This document shows positions 62,179-64,000 of a DNA stretch of 64,000 nt, piece after piece (position 1 is the first letter of the stretch; each line of letters starts with the position of its first letter). This stretch comes from Streptomyces griseocarneus. GTDB taxonomy: Bacteria; Actinomycetota; Actinomycetes; Streptomycetales; Streptomycetaceae. Below the pieces are notes generated by a model. It had not been told where the DNA came from and did no database searches. It saw only the letters and a list, made by a program, of their open reading frames with translations. A program made the position numbers and the translations under genes. The stretch spans positions 1 to 64,000 of the forward strand of contig NZ_BNBL01000010.1 in the NCBI RefSeq assembly GCF_014655595.1, given 5' to 3'.

Positions 62179-63102
62179 GTGCGTTTCTCCCGGTGGAGCC
62201 GGGCCCGGTGGGTCCGGGCGCTGTTCGCGGGGTTGTATGTGGTCGCGCTCGCCGCGGCCGTGCCCCGAGGGGCCGGCGGACACGGCCGCGACGACGGCTG
62301 GTCCAGCGAGGAGGCCCGGCGGTTCTGGGGCCCCGCGCGGATGTCCACGGCCACCGTGGACGACGACGCGGACGGCGACAAGGACGGCGCCCAGCGGATC
62401 ACCGGCAGCGCCCGCCACTTCGACGGGATCCCCACGGTGGGGGTGCTCTTCTACGTCGGCGAGGACATGAGGGACCACCACTGCACCGCCAGCGTGGTGC
62501 ACAGCCCCAAGGGCAATCTGATCGTCTCGGCCGGCCACTGCGGCTTCGGCGACGACGCCGCCTTCGTGCCGGACTACCGCCAGGGCGAGAGCAAGCAGCC
62601 GTACGGGGTGTGGGCGGTGGACCGCTCCTTCGTCGACCCGCGGCGCGAGGACACCGGCGACGGCTCCGACCTCGACTTCGCCTTCGCCACCGTCAAGGCC
62701 GACAGCCGGGGCCGCCAGCTCGAGCGCGTCACCGGCGCCAACCGCCTGGTCCGCACGCCCGGCTACGTCAACCGGGTCACCGTCATCGGCTACCCCAGCT
62801 CCGAGAGCGACCCCGCCGACCGGGCCATCCGCTGCACGGCCATGACCGGCAGGCTGCCCGGCCACCGGCAGATGACGATGCGCTGCGACGGCTTCTACTC
62901 CGGCACCTCGGGCAGCCCCTGGCTGGCCAACTACGACGAGAAGACGAGGACCGGCGACCTGATCGGCGTCCTGGGCGGCCTCAACGGCGGCGGCCCCGAC
63001 GGCGAGGAGAGCGACAAGGTCTCGTACAGCCCCATGAACGACGACGAGATCTTCCGGCTCTACGTGGACGCCATAAACGGGCGCGAGCCCCAGCGCGCCT
63101 GA
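62179..63102 (+). CDS. Secreted trypsin-like serine protease (S1)
   Basis: A 307-aa S1 family protein with an N-terminal signal peptide (hydrophobic stretch ALFAGLYVVALAAAVP, residues about 13-28). The catalytic triad is visible: His in VSAGHCGFGD (about 119), Asp in DLDFAFATV (about 166) and Ser in GTSGSPWLA (about 245). GTG 62179 is used; GTG 62173 is also possible. It is exported and probably proteolytic. Confidence 0.9.
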   Translation: MRFSRWSRARWVRALFAGLYVVALAAAVPRGAGGHGRDDGWSSEEARRFWGPARMSTATVDDDADGDKDGAQRITGSARHFDGIPTVGVLFYVGEDMRDHHCTASVVHSPKGNLIVSAGHCGFGDDAAFVPDYRQGESKQPYGVWAVDRSFVDPRREDTGDGSDLDFAFATVKADSRGRQLERVTGANRLVRTPGYVNRVTVIGYPSSESDPADRAIRCTAMTGRLPGHRQMTMRCDGFYSGTSGSPWLANYDEKTRTGDLIGVLGGLNGGGPDGEESDKVSYSPMNDDEIFRLYVDAINGREPQRA

Positions 63103-63125
63103 CGCGCCCGGGGCCCGCCCGCCTG

Positions 63126-63824
63126 CTACTTCCTCGCGCCGGCCAGCGCCCGCTCGACGCCCGGCTCGTGCGGGCCCAGGAACGCCGGGCTGGGCCGGAC
63201 CAGCGCGTCCAGCGCCGCCTTGCCCGCGGCGAAGACCTCGCGCGCACCGCCCGCGTACCAGGTGGCGTTGCGCGTGGCCTCCACCCCGACGCCGTACGAG
63301 TCGATGCCCGCGGCCTCGCACAGGGCCACCGCACGGCGTATGTGGAAGTCCTGGCTGATCAGGACCGCATGTTTCACGCCGAAGATCCGCTCGGCGCGGG
63401 CGCAGGAGTCCCACGTGTCGAAGCCGGCGAAGTCGCTGACGATCCGCTCGTCCGGCACGCCGTGCCGGATCAGATACGCGCGCATCGCGTCCGGCTCGTC
63501 GTAGTCGCTGCGGCTGTTGTCACCGGTCACCAGCACCACGCGCACCTTGCCGCCGCGGTAGAGCTCCGCCGCCGCGTCCAGGCGGTGCGCCAGATAAGGG
63601 GAGGGTTTGCCCTCCCACAGCCCCGCACCGAAGACCATCGCCACCGGCGCGGACGGCACCGCGCCGATGTCGCGCACCCGGGGCGTGCCCGAGACGTACA
63701 CCCACGTGGCGGGCAGCAGACCCAGCACACAGGCCGTCATGACGGCCCACACCAGGTGCCGTCTGCCGCTCGTGGTGGCGGGCAGCCGCAGGCGCGCCCT
63801 TCGCACCCGACCCGCGATATCCAT
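63126..63824 (-). CDS. SanA/YdcF-like DUF218 protein
   Basis: A 232-aa protein with one N-terminal transmembrane segment (residues about 25-45) and a DUF218 domain, with VFGAGLWEGKPSPYLAHRL, VTGDNSRSDYDEPDAMR and VLISQDFHIRRA motifs. SanA-like proteins affect envelope permeability. Its exact role in this genome is unknown. Confidence 0.87.
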   Translation of the reverse strand: MDIAGRVRRARLRLPATTSGRRHLVWAVMTACVLGLLPATWVYVSGTPRVRDIGAVPSAPVAMVFGAGLWEGKPSPYLAHRLDAAAELYRGGKVRVVLVTGDNSRSDYDEPDAMRAYLIRHGVPDERIVSDFAGFDTWDSCARAERIFGVKHAVLISQDFHIRRAVALCEAAGIDSYGVGVEATRNATWYAGGAREVFAAGKAALDALVRPSPAFLGPHEPGVERALAGARK

Positions 63825-63927
63825 GAGACCTCCCCCGTTCGCGATGGGTCAACGCCGCGGACGTCCGGCTGGTTCCCGCCCCCCACGCGCATCGCTGCTG
63901 TCACACCCTGCGGCTACCGTCGGGGGT

Positions 63928-64000
63928 ATGAACGGCAGCACAGCGGGGACCGCGTCAGAGCACAACGGCATCGCAGGCTACGAGGAGCCGGACCTGGAGC
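63928..64000 (+). CDS. Partial CDS at the right edge
   Basis: An ATG at 63928 with a GGGGG site just before opens a frame that runs off the window, beginning MNGSTAGTASEHNG. Only 24 residues are visible. No family can be assigned. Confidence 0.55.
   Translation, partial: MNGSTAGTASEHNGIAGYEEPDLE

Overview
This is a GC-rich (about 70% or more) actinobacterial chromosome segment that looks like Streptomyces or a close relative. The grounds are strong third-position GC bias, frequent GTG and TTG starts, mycothiol-linked formaldehyde dehydrogenase, a XRE/DUF5753 + DUF397 + ATP-binding regulatory cluster, and the familiar core block phoH-ybeY-CNNM/CBS-cda-era-leuA-recO-uppS-zur-znu-glyS-dusB-ppdK. 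No tRNA, rRNA, transposase, prophage or CRISPR array was recognised.

Layout. 0-8.6 kb: an accessory stretch with an RRM protein, a cupin, a DUF3592 membrane protein, an acetyltransferase, a DUF2867 protein, a membrane GAF protein in a lower-GC pocket, lipoproteins, a DUF397/XRE pair divergent from an anti-sigma-like ATPase plus zinc-ribbon protein, and a DUF1266 protein. 8.7-13.8 kb: HIT protein, RNase Z-like protein, an HTH membrane protein, a secreted HAD phosphatase, mscR and a lipoprotein. 13.8-18.1 kb: a CYTH protein with a frameshifted XRE/DUF5919 gene, a second tail-domain plus zinc-ribbon pair, an AhpD-like protein with a divergent LysR regulator, and DoxX. 18.2-21.0 kb: phoH-ybeY-CNNM/CBS on the minus strand. 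21.1-26.2 kb: a PfkB kinase and GH4 glycosidase pair, then an MFS pump with a divergent XRE/MmyB regulator. 26.2-36.4 kb: a cysteine- and histidine-free cytidine-deaminase homologue, era, an emfourin/protealysin-like pair, leuA with a leucine-rich leader peptide, a TerB-like protein, DUF4956-VTC, recO, uppS and a YcxB-like protein. 36.4-41.2 kb: zur and the znuACB zinc importer, divergent from glyS. 41.3-48.8 kb: a NarL-type two-component system, TetR, an aldo/keto reductase behind a large perfect palindrome, a second MFS/XRE pair, and dusB. 49.2-64 kb: ppdK, an ArsR-like regulator, a sugar ABC importer without its ATPase, a KimA-like APC transporter, and assorted single genes.

How the parts work together. 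Zur presumably represses znuACB through two Zur-like boxes at the znuA start. The leuA leader suggests leucine attenuation. The two MFS/XRE pairs look like self-regulated efflux modules. The emfourin homologue probably inhibits its neighbouring M4 peptidase. The XRE-divergent tail/zinc-ribbon pairs (5.9-6.7 kb and 15.5-16.1 kb) look like related members of a poorly described Streptomyces regulatory system.

The most notable observations are: an apparent inversion of about 18.1-26.2 kb that splits phoH-ybeY-CNNM from cda-era; the shared tail-domain modules beside two different XRE regulators; a frameshift between the HTH and DUF5919 halves of one regulator; short direct repeats spanning stop codons at four loci; and an 18-bp-arm palindrome upstream of the aldo/keto reductase. 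All family names come from recognition of motifs and length, without any database search.
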